Assembly: GCA_023416055.1 (NCBI GenBank)
Contig: JAEZIH010000227.1
Location: forward strand, 1-10,935
Direction of reading: 5' to 3'
DNA from: Pseudomonadota bacterium
Lineage (GTDB): Bacteria; Pseudomonadota; Alphaproteobacteria; Caulobacterales; Caulobacteraceae
Length of the DNA: 10,935 nucleotides
Shown: piece after piece, positions 5,778-10,935 of the stretch
Position numbering within the stretch: position 1 is the first letter of the stretch
Layout: the number at the start of each line of letters is the position of its first letter
Program-made: the position numbers and the translations under genes
The notes under the pieces: generated by a model
Told to the model about the DNA's origin: nothing
Database searches by the model: none
The model's input: only the letters and a program-made list of their open reading frames with translations

Positions 5778-6395
5778 ATGTCCAAGCGCCATAGCGCCAA
5801 GTACAAGCTCGACCGGGCCATGGGTGAAAACCTGTGGGGCCGCTCGAAGTCCCCGGTGAACAAGCGTTCCTACGGCCCCGGCCAGCACGGTCAGCGCCGG
5901 AAGTCGAAGGTCTCTGACTTCGGCCTGCAGCTGAAGGCCAAGCAGAAGCTGAAGGGCTACTACGCCAACATCACCGAGAAGCAGTTCTCGGCCATCTACG
6001 ACGAGGCCGCCCGCCGCAAGGGCAACACCTCGGAGAACCTGATCGGCCTGCTGGAATCGCGCCTGGACGCCATCGTCTACCGCGCCAAGTTCGTGCCGAC
6101 CCCGTGGGCCGCTCGTCAGTTCGTCAGCCACGGCCACGTGACCGTCGACGGCAAGAAGGTCGACATCGCCTCCTACCGCGTGAAGCCGGGCCAGGTGGTC
6201 GAGGTCAAGGAGAAGTCCCGTTCGATGGCGCTGGTGCTTGAAGCCCAGCAGTCGTCGGAGCGCGACATCCCCGACTACCTCGAGCTGGGCGACCGCGGCT
6301 TCTCGGTCCGCTACGTCCGCGTGCCGGAGCTGGCCGACGTGCCGTTCCCGGTGAAGATGGAGCCGAACCTGGTCGTCGAATACTACTCGTCGTAA
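5778..6395 (+). CDS. rpsD: 30S ribosomal protein S4 (uS4)
   Basis: A 205-residue primary 16S rRNA-binding protein that nucleates assembly of the 30S body and contributes to decoding accuracy. The N-terminal arm (1-50) contains [20 protein letters not shown] and lacks zinc-binding cysteines, the usual cysteine-free form in this lineage. The S4 RNA-binding domain spans about 94-157 (SRLDAIVYR ... [14 protein letters not shown] ... KPGQVVEV). The C-terminus is the expected [15 protein letters not shown]. Codon choice is more biased toward preferred codons (AAG, GTC, CTG) than in neighbours, as expected for a highly expressed gene. The ribosome binding site is weak (GAGAG, 5767-5771, 6 bases before the ATG), which may matter for regulation. 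It appears monocistronic, with its own promoter and an intrinsic terminator. Confidence 0.98.
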   Translation: MSKRHSAKYKLDRAMGENLWGRSKSPVNKRSYGPGQHGQRRKSKVSDFGLQLKAKQKLKGYYANITEKQFSAIYDEAARRKGNTSENLIGLLESRLDAIVYRAKFVPTPWAARQFVSHGHVTVDGKKVDIASYRVKPGQVVEVKEKSRSMALVLEAQQSSERDIPDYLELGDRGFSVRYVRVPELADVPFPVKMEPNLVVEYYSS

Positions 6396-6418
6396 GGTTC
6401 GTCGCATTCCTGACTACG

Positions 6419-6449
6419 AAGGGGCCCCGGAGCGGTCCGGGGGCCTTTT
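6419..6449 (+). terminator. Intrinsic terminator of rpsD
   Basis: AAGGGGCCCCGGA (6419-6431) pairs with TCCGGGGGCCTTTT (6436-6449) around a GCGG loop with one bulged G. The stem is very GC-rich and runs into TTTT, making it the clearest Rho-independent terminator in the window. It lies 23 bases after the rpsD stop. Confidence 0.8.
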
Positions 6450-6530
6450 CCGTGGCCGCTGCGGGGTTCCCCTTAAGGGCGAAGCGGCGCAAAATGGGCC
6501 TGTTCAGGATTTCGGCGAGGGAGGCCGGAG

Positions 6531-6917
6531 ATGAAGCGGATCATCACGCTCGCCGGCGCGATCACCGCAGCCATGGCGATATCCGGCTGCGCGCTGATCG
6601 AGCGCTGGACGCCGCAAGAGCCGGCGGCCATGGCCGAGGCGCCCGGGCAGATCGAGCCCGTGCACGCGGCGGCCATCGTCCAGGACCAGGCCGTGTTCTG
6701 GGTCAGCTCGAACGGCTGCACGGAGAAGGCGGACCTCCTGCCGGTGGTGCGCCGGGACGGGGACGGCTCGGTGATCACCCTGCGCCGCGTCAAGGAGGAC
6801 CGGTGCCTTCATCCTCTCGAGCAGGGGGTGGAGATGCGCTGGAGCTTCCAGGAGATGGGCTTGTCCCCGGGTACGCGGGTCTCGGTCGAAAACCCCTACC
6901 AGCTGCCGCGCGGCTGA
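6531..6917 (+). CDS. Small putative lipoprotein of unknown function
   Basis: A 128-residue protein with a lipoprotein signal peptide: MKR at the N-terminus, a hydrophobic stretch 4-18 and the lipobox AISGC with Cys20. The +2 residue is Ala, consistent with the outer membrane. The mature domain has SSNGCTEKADL (Cys63) and RRVKEDRC (Cys92), two cysteines well placed for a periplasmic disulfide, and ends in VENPYQLPRG. The pattern GCTxKxDL...D.C looks like a conserved small periplasmic domain, but I cannot name the family. GAGGGAGG (6517-6524) lies 6 bases before the ATG. Its stop codon is one base from the end of the convergent thioesterase gene. Confidence 0.75.
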   Translation: MKRIITLAGAITAAMAISGCALIERWTPQEPAAMAEAPGQIEPVHAAAIVQDQAVFWVSSNGCTEKADLLPVVRRDGDGSVITLRRVKEDRCLHPLEQGVEMRWSFQEMGLSPGTRVSVENPYQLPRG

Positions 6918-6918
6918 C

Positions 6919-7347
6919 TCAGCCGGCCTGGAAGGCCGGCAGCATGTCCGCCGGGATGCGGTGCGGCCGCATGGTGGCGGCGTCCACCAGAACCCATTCG
7001 GTGACGCCCTGGGCGCAAAGGCGGCCCTCGCCGTCCTCGATCCGGACATAGCGGTTGAAGCGCGGTCCCTGGGGCTCGCCGACCCAGGTGCGGGCCTTCA
7101 CGCCGGTGGCGCCGGGCAGGAGGGGACGGAAATAGTCGATCTCGTGCCGGACCCCGACCCACGACCATTTCGCCCGCGTCCCGGCATCGAAGCGGGCGTT
7201 CCAGTGCGCCGTGCCGGCGTCCTGAAGCCAGCCGACGTAGACGACGTTGTTGACGTGGCCGTTGTCGTCGATGTGCTCGGGCCGGACCTCGAGGGGGAGG
7301 ACGAAGATCTCGCGGTCGGCGCGGGGCTCGAGCTGGGCCCGGGCCAT
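6919..7347 (-). CDS. Acyl-CoA thioesterase, hotdog fold (4HBT/YbgC-like)
   Basis: A 142-residue single hotdog-domain protein, expected to hydrolyse acyl-CoA or a related thioester in the cytoplasm. The signature is EHIDDNGHVNNVVYVGWLQDAG (in two parts: EHIDDNGHVNN, then VVYVGWLQDAG), with Asp27 or Asp28 as the likely catalytic acid and the GHVNN turn at 30-34. The following helix, the RHEIDYFRPLLPG segment and the GVTEWVLVD strand fit the YbgC/FadM-type group. Its ATG shares one base with the grxD stop codon (TGATG), which indicates translational coupling with grxD. No separate ribosome binding site is evident. Specificity cannot be told from sequence. Confidence 0.87.
   Translation of the reverse strand: MARAQLEPRADREIFVLPLEVRPEHIDDNGHVNNVVYVGWLQDAGTAHWNARFDAGTRAKWSWVGVRHEIDYFRPLLPGATGVKARTWVGEPQGPRFNRYVRIEDGEGRLCAQGVTEWVLVDAATMRPHRIPADMLPAFQAG
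6922..6940. terminator. Hairpin shared by convergent genes
   Basis: GCCGGCCT (6922-6929) and AGGCCGGC (6933-6940) form a perfect 8-bp stem with a GGA loop. It lies 4 bases after the stop of the lipoprotein gene and inside the last codons of the convergent thioesterase. It could end transcription of the plus-strand gene. No T-run follows, so it is at most a weak terminator. Confidence 0.4.
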
Positions 7348-7703
7348 CAGGCGTCGGCGTCGCCGAGCGGCACGCCCTTGTCCGCCAGCAGGGTCTGGAG
7401 CTCGCCCGCGTTGAACATCTCGCGGACGATGTCGGAACCGCCGACGAACTCGCCCTTCACGTAAAGCTGGGGGATCGTGGGCCAGTCGCTGAAGGTCTTG
7501 ATGCCGTCGCGCAGGGCTTCGTCCTGCAGCACGTCGACGCCGACGAAGGGGGCGCCCACGTGGTCGAGGATCTGCACCGCGAGCGAGGAGAAGCCGCAGC
7601 GCGGCGCGTCTGGCGTGCCCTTCATGAACAGGACGACGTCATGCTCTTTCACCGTGTCGGCGATGAAGGCGTGGACGGGGTTGGCGACGGCTTGATCAGT
7701 CAC
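7347..7703 (-). CDS. grxD: Monothiol glutaredoxin, Grx4/GrxD type
   Basis: A 118-residue CGFS-type monothiol glutaredoxin. Such proteins bind a [2Fe-2S] cluster with glutathione and act in cluster transfer and iron signalling, often as a heterodimer with a BolA protein. The active-site motif is CGFS (Cys36-Ser39), preceded by LFMKGTPDAPR with the glutathione-binding Lys28. WPTIPQLYVKGEFVGGSDI is the conserved cis-Pro and glutathione-binding region, and MFNAGELQTLL the usual final helix. Length is typical. The start codon is GTG (7703), with AAAGG 7 bases upstream. It lies 80 bases after the aldo/keto-reductase-like gene and is coupled to the thioesterase. A bolA homologue is two genes upstream in the same direction, so a functional pair is very likely. 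Confidence 0.96.
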   Translation of the reverse strand: MTDQAVANPVHAFIADTVKEHDVVLFMKGTPDAPRCGFSSLAVQILDHVGAPFVGVDVLQDEALRDGIKTFSDWPTIPQLYVKGEFVGGSDIVREMFNAGELQTLLADKGVPLGDADA

Positions 7704-7783
7704 GGCAGGGCCTTTCGGTGGAGGCCGTCAGCTAGGCGCCCATCAAGGCCGGGTCAAGGCGGCGAAAGGTCCGGCGCGGCCGG

Positions 7784-8701
7784 TCAGGCTGCCTTGGCGC
7801 CGGCGACACGCGCCATTTCGATCTGGGCGGCGAGGCCCGGCGGCATGTCCCGGTCCGGCACTACGGCCAGGGAGTTCAGCCGTTCGGCGTCGCCCGCGCG
7901 GATCAGGACGCTGGAGACAGACGGGTCGGTCAGGACATAGGCGAGGCAGATCGACTCGGCCGACCAGCCCTGGGTGCGGTGCAGGAAGGCGAAGGTGCCG
8001 GCGTCGCCGAGGGGGCCCTCCTTCGCCTTCGGCCCGCCGAAGCCGAACAGGCCCTTCTTCGGCTTGTGCGCCGAGGCGGCCTTCCTGGCGGTGTCGAGAC
8101 TGTCGGGGAAGTAGCCGTAGACGAAGATGGCCATGTCCGCCTCTCGGGCCGCGCGCAGGCGGGCGCGGATCTGCCACGGGGCGTTGACGTGGAAGGGGGT
8201 CGCCAGCAGGTCGAAGGCGCCGGTCGAGACGTAGGTGTCCATGACCTCGCCTTCGCCGCCGATGCCGAGCAGGCGGACGCGTTCGGTGGCGCGCAGGGCC
8301 TTGAGGGCGCCGAGGGTCGACTGGGGCAGCTCGTGGTCGGCCGGCTCGTCGAGGATGGCGAGGTCGAACCAGCCGAGGCCGGAGATGCCCAGCGCCCGGT
8401 CGATGGCCGAGGTGATGCCTTCGGCCGAGAAGTCGCGGTCCGAGCCGCGGCGGCCGTCGCCGGCGCCGAGGGTGAGCGAGACCTGCACCAGCTTGCGGTC
8501 GACGTGCTTGAGGGCCTCGCCGAGGATCTCGGCCAGCACGGGGTCCGCGGTCTCGAGGCGGTAGCTGTTGATGCCGGCCTCGAGGGCCGAATAGATCAGT
8601 TCACGGCCCGCGTTCGGGCCCTTGGAGATGTCGCGCTGGCCGAGGCTGAGCGTCAGGGCAGAGACCGCCTGACCCGCCTGGCCAAAGGGGCGGTAGCGCA
8701 T
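7784..8701 (-). CDS. Aldo/keto reductase-like protein, apparently without the catalytic tetrad
   Basis: A 305-residue protein with the overall layout of the aldo/keto reductase TIM barrel. It has MRYRPFGQAGQAVSALTLSLG at the start (MRYRPFGQAGQAV then SALTLSLG), LIYSALEAGIN, AEILGEAL (57-64), SAIDRALGISGL with FDLAILDEPAD, TLGALKALRATERVRLLGIG, and a C-terminal SVSSVLIRAGDAERLNSL resembling the cofactor-binding end. Aligned by eye with active family members, the catalytic Asp is Glu50 (ETAD for DTAD), the Tyr is missing in the shortened segment 51-58, the Lys is Leu78 (LTLG for xTKxG), and the His is Asp118 (LDEP for LHRP). A Lys/Gly-rich insertion lies near residues 215-232. It starts 3 bases after the bolA stop, so it is in the bolA operon. 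It is either a non-enzymatic relative or an enzyme with changed chemistry. Confidence 0.85.
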   Translation of the reverse strand: MRYRPFGQAGQAVSALTLSLGQRDISKGPNAGRELIYSALEAGINSYRLETADPVLAEILGEALKHVDRKLVQVSLTLGAGDGRRGSDRDFSAEGITSAIDRALGISGLGWFDLAILDEPADHELPQSTLGALKALRATERVRLLGIGGEGEVMDTYVSTGAFDLLATPFHVNAPWQIRARLRAAREADMAIFVYGYFPDSLDTARKAASAHKPKKGLFGFGGPKAKEGPLGDAGTFAFLHRTQGWSAESICLAYVLTDPSVSSVLIRAGDAERLNSLAVVPDRDMPPGLAAQIEMARVAGAKAA

Positions 8702-8704
8702 GGT

Positions 8705-8944
8705 TCAGTCTCCCGTCGGAGCGGCAGTTTCGAACGTAAGGGCGTGGAGCTGGCCGCCGAGCCGGCCCTCGAGGGCCGAGTGCACGAGGCGATGGGCGGC
8801 CACACGCGACAGACCCGCAAAGGCGGTCGAGACGATGCGCGCGCGGTAGTGGTCGCCGTCGCCGGCGAGGTCGTCGATGACGATCTCGGCGTCGGGGAAG
8901 GCCTCGGACAGGCAGCCGCGAAGCTCATCGGCGGACATGGGCAT
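8705..8944 (-). CDS. bolA: BolA/IbaG family protein
   Basis: A 79-residue BolA-family protein, thought to act with CGFS glutaredoxins in iron-sulfur cluster and iron homeostasis; some members also bind DNA. The core is GDGDHYRARIVSTAFAGLSR, followed by VAAHRLVHSALEG, the signature of the class II KH-like fold. His51 in AHRLVH is the conserved histidine used as a cluster ligand in BolA-Grx complexes; His32 lies in the loop before the second strand. The length is that of short IbaG/YrbA-like members. Two in-frame ATGs (8944 and 8938) compete, and neither has a clear ribosome binding site; I give the longer. It begins a minus-strand run of bolA, the reductase-like gene, grxD and the thioesterase, 73 bases after the acetyltransferase stop. 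Confidence 0.9.
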   Translation of the reverse strand: MPMSADELRGCLSEAFPDAEIVIDDLAGDGDHYRARIVSTAFAGLSRVAAHRLVHSALEGRLGGQLHALTFETAAPTGD

Positions 8945-9017
8945 GGGCGGGCGGTCTCTTATCCAGTTCGCCCGCCAGATTGGCGCGTAAACCTTAATGT
9001 CAGGCTACGCGCCTGGA

Positions 9018-9536
9018 TCAGGCTGACCGGCGCTCAAGCAGTATGACGGGCGCGCCCTTGTAGGCCGTGCGGGCGTACTCGAGGTAACCGGCGCGCCCGG
9101 CCAGGGCGAGGGAAGGGGCGTTGGTCGGGTCGATCATGCAGACGGTGCGCGGCGCGTTCAGCGCCTCCTCGCACCAGCCCAGGGCGGCGGACAGCGCCTC
9201 AAAGGCGAGGCCGCGACCGTGAAAGGCCGGACGCAGGCCCCAGCCCAGCTCCGGGGCGTCGAAGGCCGGCTCGAGGACGCGCCGGTAGTCGAGCACGCCG
9301 ACGCTGCCGACGTGCTGGCCGGTTTCCTTCAGGCGCAGCGTCCAGTTGCCGTGGCCCAGCGCCTCCCAATGGCCGATGTCGCGCAGCAGGCGGAACCAGA
9401 CGTCCTCGTCGCTGAGGGGGTCCGGGAAGATGTGGCGGATGACCTCGGGGTCCTGCCACATGGCGCGGAGGTCGTCGAAGTCGGACAGGGCGACAGGCGT
9501 GAGGGTCAGGCGGTCGGTGACGAGTGTGGTGGTCAT
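9018..9536 (-). CDS. GNAT family N-acetyltransferase (RimJ/RimL-like)
   Basis: A 172-residue GCN5-related acetyltransferase that would transfer acetyl from acetyl-CoA to an amine. It opens with LVTDRLTLTPVALSDFDDL, the usual start of RimJ/RimL-like proteins. GHVGSVGVLDY-like beta strands (HVGSVGVLDY) follow, then the acetyl-CoA pyrophosphate loop in RPAFHGRGLAFEAL (HGRGLA, 106-111), and the late DPTNAPSLALAGRAGYLEY, a typical N-x-x-S-x-x-x-x-x-x-x-G-F/Y motif. Its ATG overlaps the asparaginase stop by 4 bases (ATGA), so translation is coupled and the start is well fixed. A much longer open frame upstream is only antiregister reading of the asparaginase gene. The substrate (protein N-terminus, small amine or antibiotic) cannot be told. 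Confidence 0.9.
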   Translation of the reverse strand: MTTTLVTDRLTLTPVALSDFDDLRAMWQDPEVIRHIFPDPLSDEDVWFRLLRDIGHWEALGHGNWTLRLKETGQHVGSVGVLDYRRVLEPAFDAPELGWGLRPAFHGRGLAFEALSAALGWCEEALNAPRTVCMIDPTNAPSLALAGRAGYLEYARTAYKGAPVILLERRSA

Positions 9537-10522
9537 GAGGTCTGGAACAGGGATGCGGCGCGCTCGATCCGGGTGTGGCCGCTGGCGTCGGTTACGGCGT
9601 AGGTGAAGCCGGGCTGCAGCGCAAAGCCGCCGGCGCGCCCCTGCTTGTCGAGGGCCAGCAGAGCGACCTGGGAGTTCGCGATCTTCTGGCCGCGCAGCCG
9701 GGCGAGGCGTTCGATGACGCGGGGGCTGGGGGGGGTCGGGGCGTGGCGGGCGCGCATGGCCTCGACGACCGCATGGGCGCCGGCGACGCGGACGACGTCC
9801 TCGCCGACGCCGGTGGCGGTGGCCCCGCCGACCTCGTCGTCGACATAGAGACCGGCGCCGATGATCGGGCTGTCGCCCACGCGGCCGCGCATCTTGTAGG
9901 CCATGCCCGAGGTGGTGCAGGCCCCGGCCATTCGGTGCGACGCATCTATGGCCAGCAGGCCGATCGTGTCGTGATTGGCCGCGCCGCCGTTCCAGTCGGT
10001 GTTCTCGCTGTTGACGCGCGGCGCGTAGTCGGCGGTCTTCAGCCACTCGCGCCAGGCCGCCTCGGCGCGGGGCGTCAGCAGGTTCTGCGTCGGGAAGCCC
10101 TGGTCGACCGCGAAGGTCCGGGCGCCTTCGCCAACCAGCATGACGTGGGGCGTCTTCTCCATCACCGCGCGGGCGACCGAGACGGCATGGACGACGTCCT
10201 CCAGGGCGCAGACGGCGCCGATGTCGCCGGCCCAGGTCATGACGCAGGCGTCCAGCGTGACCCGTCCGTCGCGGTCGGGCAGGCCGCCGAGGCCGACGGA
10301 ACTGTTGCTTTCGTCCGCCTCGGCCACACGGCCGCCGGCCTCGACCATGTCCAGGGCCGAACCGCCAGCGGCGCGGGCGGCCATGCCGGCGGCGTTGGCG
10401 GCGGCGCCGAAATCCCAGGTGGAGACCATGACGGTGGGGGCGGAAGACTGGGCGAGGGCCGGGCCCGCGAGGGCGGCGGCAGGCGCGGCTCCCAGCAGGG
10501 CGCGGCGGGACGGGCCGCTCAC
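9533..10522 (-). CDS. Tat-exported N4-(beta-N-acetylglucosaminyl)-L-asparaginase-like Ntn hydrolase
   Basis: A 329-residue N-terminal-nucleophile hydrolase of the glycosylasparaginase / type 2 asparaginase family. Such enzymes are made as a precursor that cleaves itself to expose a catalytic Thr. The cleavage site is [11 protein letters not shown], giving Thr186 as the first residue of the beta subunit. [20 protein letters not shown] (in the beta chain) contains the conserved Gly, Lys, Arg and Asp substrate-binding residues. [15 protein letters not shown] and [15 protein letters not shown] lie in the alpha chain. The N-terminus [20 protein letters not shown] is a twin-arginine signal with an Ala-x-Ala end, so export in folded form to the periplasm is likely. 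The start is GTG at 10522, overlapping the radC stop by 4 bases (GTGA). The substrate may be a glycosylated or modified asparagine; plain L-asparagine is less likely. Confidence 0.92.
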   Translation of the reverse strand: MSGPSRRALLGAAPAAALAGPALAQSSAPTVMVSTWDFGAAANAAGMAARAAGGSALDMVEAGGRVAEADESNSSVGLGGLPDRDGRVTLDACVMTWAGDIGAVCALEDVVHAVSVARAVMEKTPHVMLVGEGARTFAVDQGFPTQNLLTPRAEAAWREWLKTADYAPRVNSENTDWNGGAANHDTIGLLAIDASHRMAGACTTSGMAYKMRGRVGDSPIIGAGLYVDDEVGGATATGVGEDVVRVAGAHAVVEAMRARHAPTPPSPRVIERLARLRGQKIANSQVALLALDKQGRAGGFALQPGFTYAVTDASGHTRIERAASLFQTS

Positions 10523-10935
10523 ATCAGCCCCAGCTGCTTGAAGCTGGCCACGCCGTCGCGGCCGACGACGAGGTGATCGTGCACCGTGAGTTCCAGGGCC
10601 GCGGCCGCGTCGATCACCTGACGCGTCATCTGGATGTCGGCGCGCGACGGCGTCGGGTCGCCCGAGGGGTGGTTGTGCACGATGATCATCGACTTGGCTG
10701 ACAGCTCTAGGGCCCGGCGCACCACCTCGCGCGGATAGACCGGGGCGTGGTCGACGGTGCCGCGATTCTGGATTTCGTCGAGGATCAGCTGGTTGCGGTT
10801 GTCGAGGTAGAGGACCCGGAACTGCTCGCGCGGCTCATGCTGCAGCGAAAGGCGGACGTAGGCCAGCAGGGCGGTCCACGAGGAGATGATGGTGCGTTTG
10901 GCCGCCGCTTCGAGCGCGACGCGGCGCGACACCTC
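10519..10935 (-). CDS. radC: RadC/JAB-domain protein, 5' part outside the window
   Basis: The last 138 codons or so of a RadC-family protein; the frame runs open to the window edge, and the N-terminal helix-hairpin-helix region is outside. The JAMM/JAB metalloprotease-like motif is visible: an early Glu (in [10 protein letters not shown] context), then [14 protein letters not shown] with the H-x-H and downstream Asp ligands. [20 protein letters not shown] is the expected C-terminus. The family is named radC for a historical DNA repair link, but its biochemical role is unsettled. The GTG near 10932 is an internal codon, not the start. The stop TGA overlaps the GTG of the asparaginase gene, so radC, asparaginase and acetyltransferase form one coupled unit. 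Confidence 0.94.
   Translation of the reverse strand, partial: EVSRRVALEAAAKRTIISSWTALLAYVRLSLQHEPREQFRVLYLDNRNQLILDEIQNRGTVDHAPVYPREVVRRALELSAKSMIIVHNHPSGDPTPSRADIQMTRQVIDAAAALELTVHDHLVVGRDGVASFKQLGLM

Noticed and set aside
7979..9046. Long plus-strand open frame opposite the reductase-like gene and bolA
   Set aside because: The opposite strand carries recognisable families; this frame is repetitive Gly/Val/Glu/Asp text without motifs.
9537..10046. N-terminal extension of the acetyltransferase reaching back to 10046
   Set aside because: The extension is an out-of-frame reading of the asparaginase gene, rich in Arg. The ATGA overlap and the normal GNAT N-terminus fix the start at 9536.
9575..10576. 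Long plus-strand open frame opposite the asparaginase gene
   Set aside because: The minus strand holds the Tat signal, the autocleavage motif and operon overlaps; this frame has no family features.
1..10935. CRISPR array, tRNA or rRNA gene, integrase, transposase or toxin-antitoxin pair
   Set aside because: None was recognised: no regular spaced repeats, no cloverleaf segment and no protein with the needed motifs. The repeats present are short inverted ones between genes.

Overview
The window is a GC-rich chromosomal stretch that reads as an alphaproteobacterium, most likely Caulobacterales (Brevundimonas or Caulobacter-like). The basis is the form of ribosomal protein uS4, the dense convergent and divergent packing, frequent GTG starts, and UUCG- and CCCTCTCCC-type hairpin repeats between genes. 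This placement is inferred from general knowledge, not from a database search. No phage, plasmid, CRISPR, transposase or tRNA is visible. It is core genome with a few odd details rather than a mobile island.

Layout. (1) 28-732, minus strand: a CobB-type class III sirtuin with a hairpin repeat at its 3' end. The whole gap to the next gene (about 746-906) is a 161-bp palindromic repeat element. (2) 926-3596, plus strand: a glutathione-dependent formaldehyde detoxification cluster, with class III alcohol dehydrogenase, a VOC-family protein, S-formylglutathione hydrolase and a small unknown protein. (3) 3593-3835, minus: a small lipoprotein with a threonine-rich tail, overlapping its convergent neighbour by its stop codon. 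(4) 3982-5629, plus: a superoxide dismutase with Mn-type signature residues, then an exported metallo-beta-lactamase-fold hydrolase. (5) 5778-6395, plus: rpsD, with a likely own promoter, a structured leader and a good intrinsic terminator. (6) 6531-6917, plus: a small lipoprotein. (7) 6919-8944, minus: bolA, an aldo/keto-reductase-like protein, the CGFS monothiol glutaredoxin grxD, and a hotdog thioesterase. (8) 9018-10935, minus: radC (cut by the window edge), a Tat-exported Ntn-hydrolase asparaginase and a GNAT acetyltransferase, joined by two 4-base overlaps.

How the genes work together. The dehydrogenase and the hydrolase are consecutive enzymes that turn S-hydroxymethylglutathione into formate and glutathione. 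BolA and monothiol glutaredoxin are known partners in iron-sulfur cluster and iron homeostasis. Superoxide dismutase, glutaredoxin and the formaldehyde enzymes give the region a stress and detoxification flavour, although they lie in separate transcription units.

The points most worth a second look are: the aldo/keto-reductase homologue between bolA and grxD that appears to lack the whole catalytic tetrad; the rpsD leader with a start-proximal UUCG hairpin and mutually exclusive GCAT/ATGC hairpins before the start codon; and the palindromic element that fills the cobB/dehydrogenase promoter region. I found no clear new defence or mobile system.
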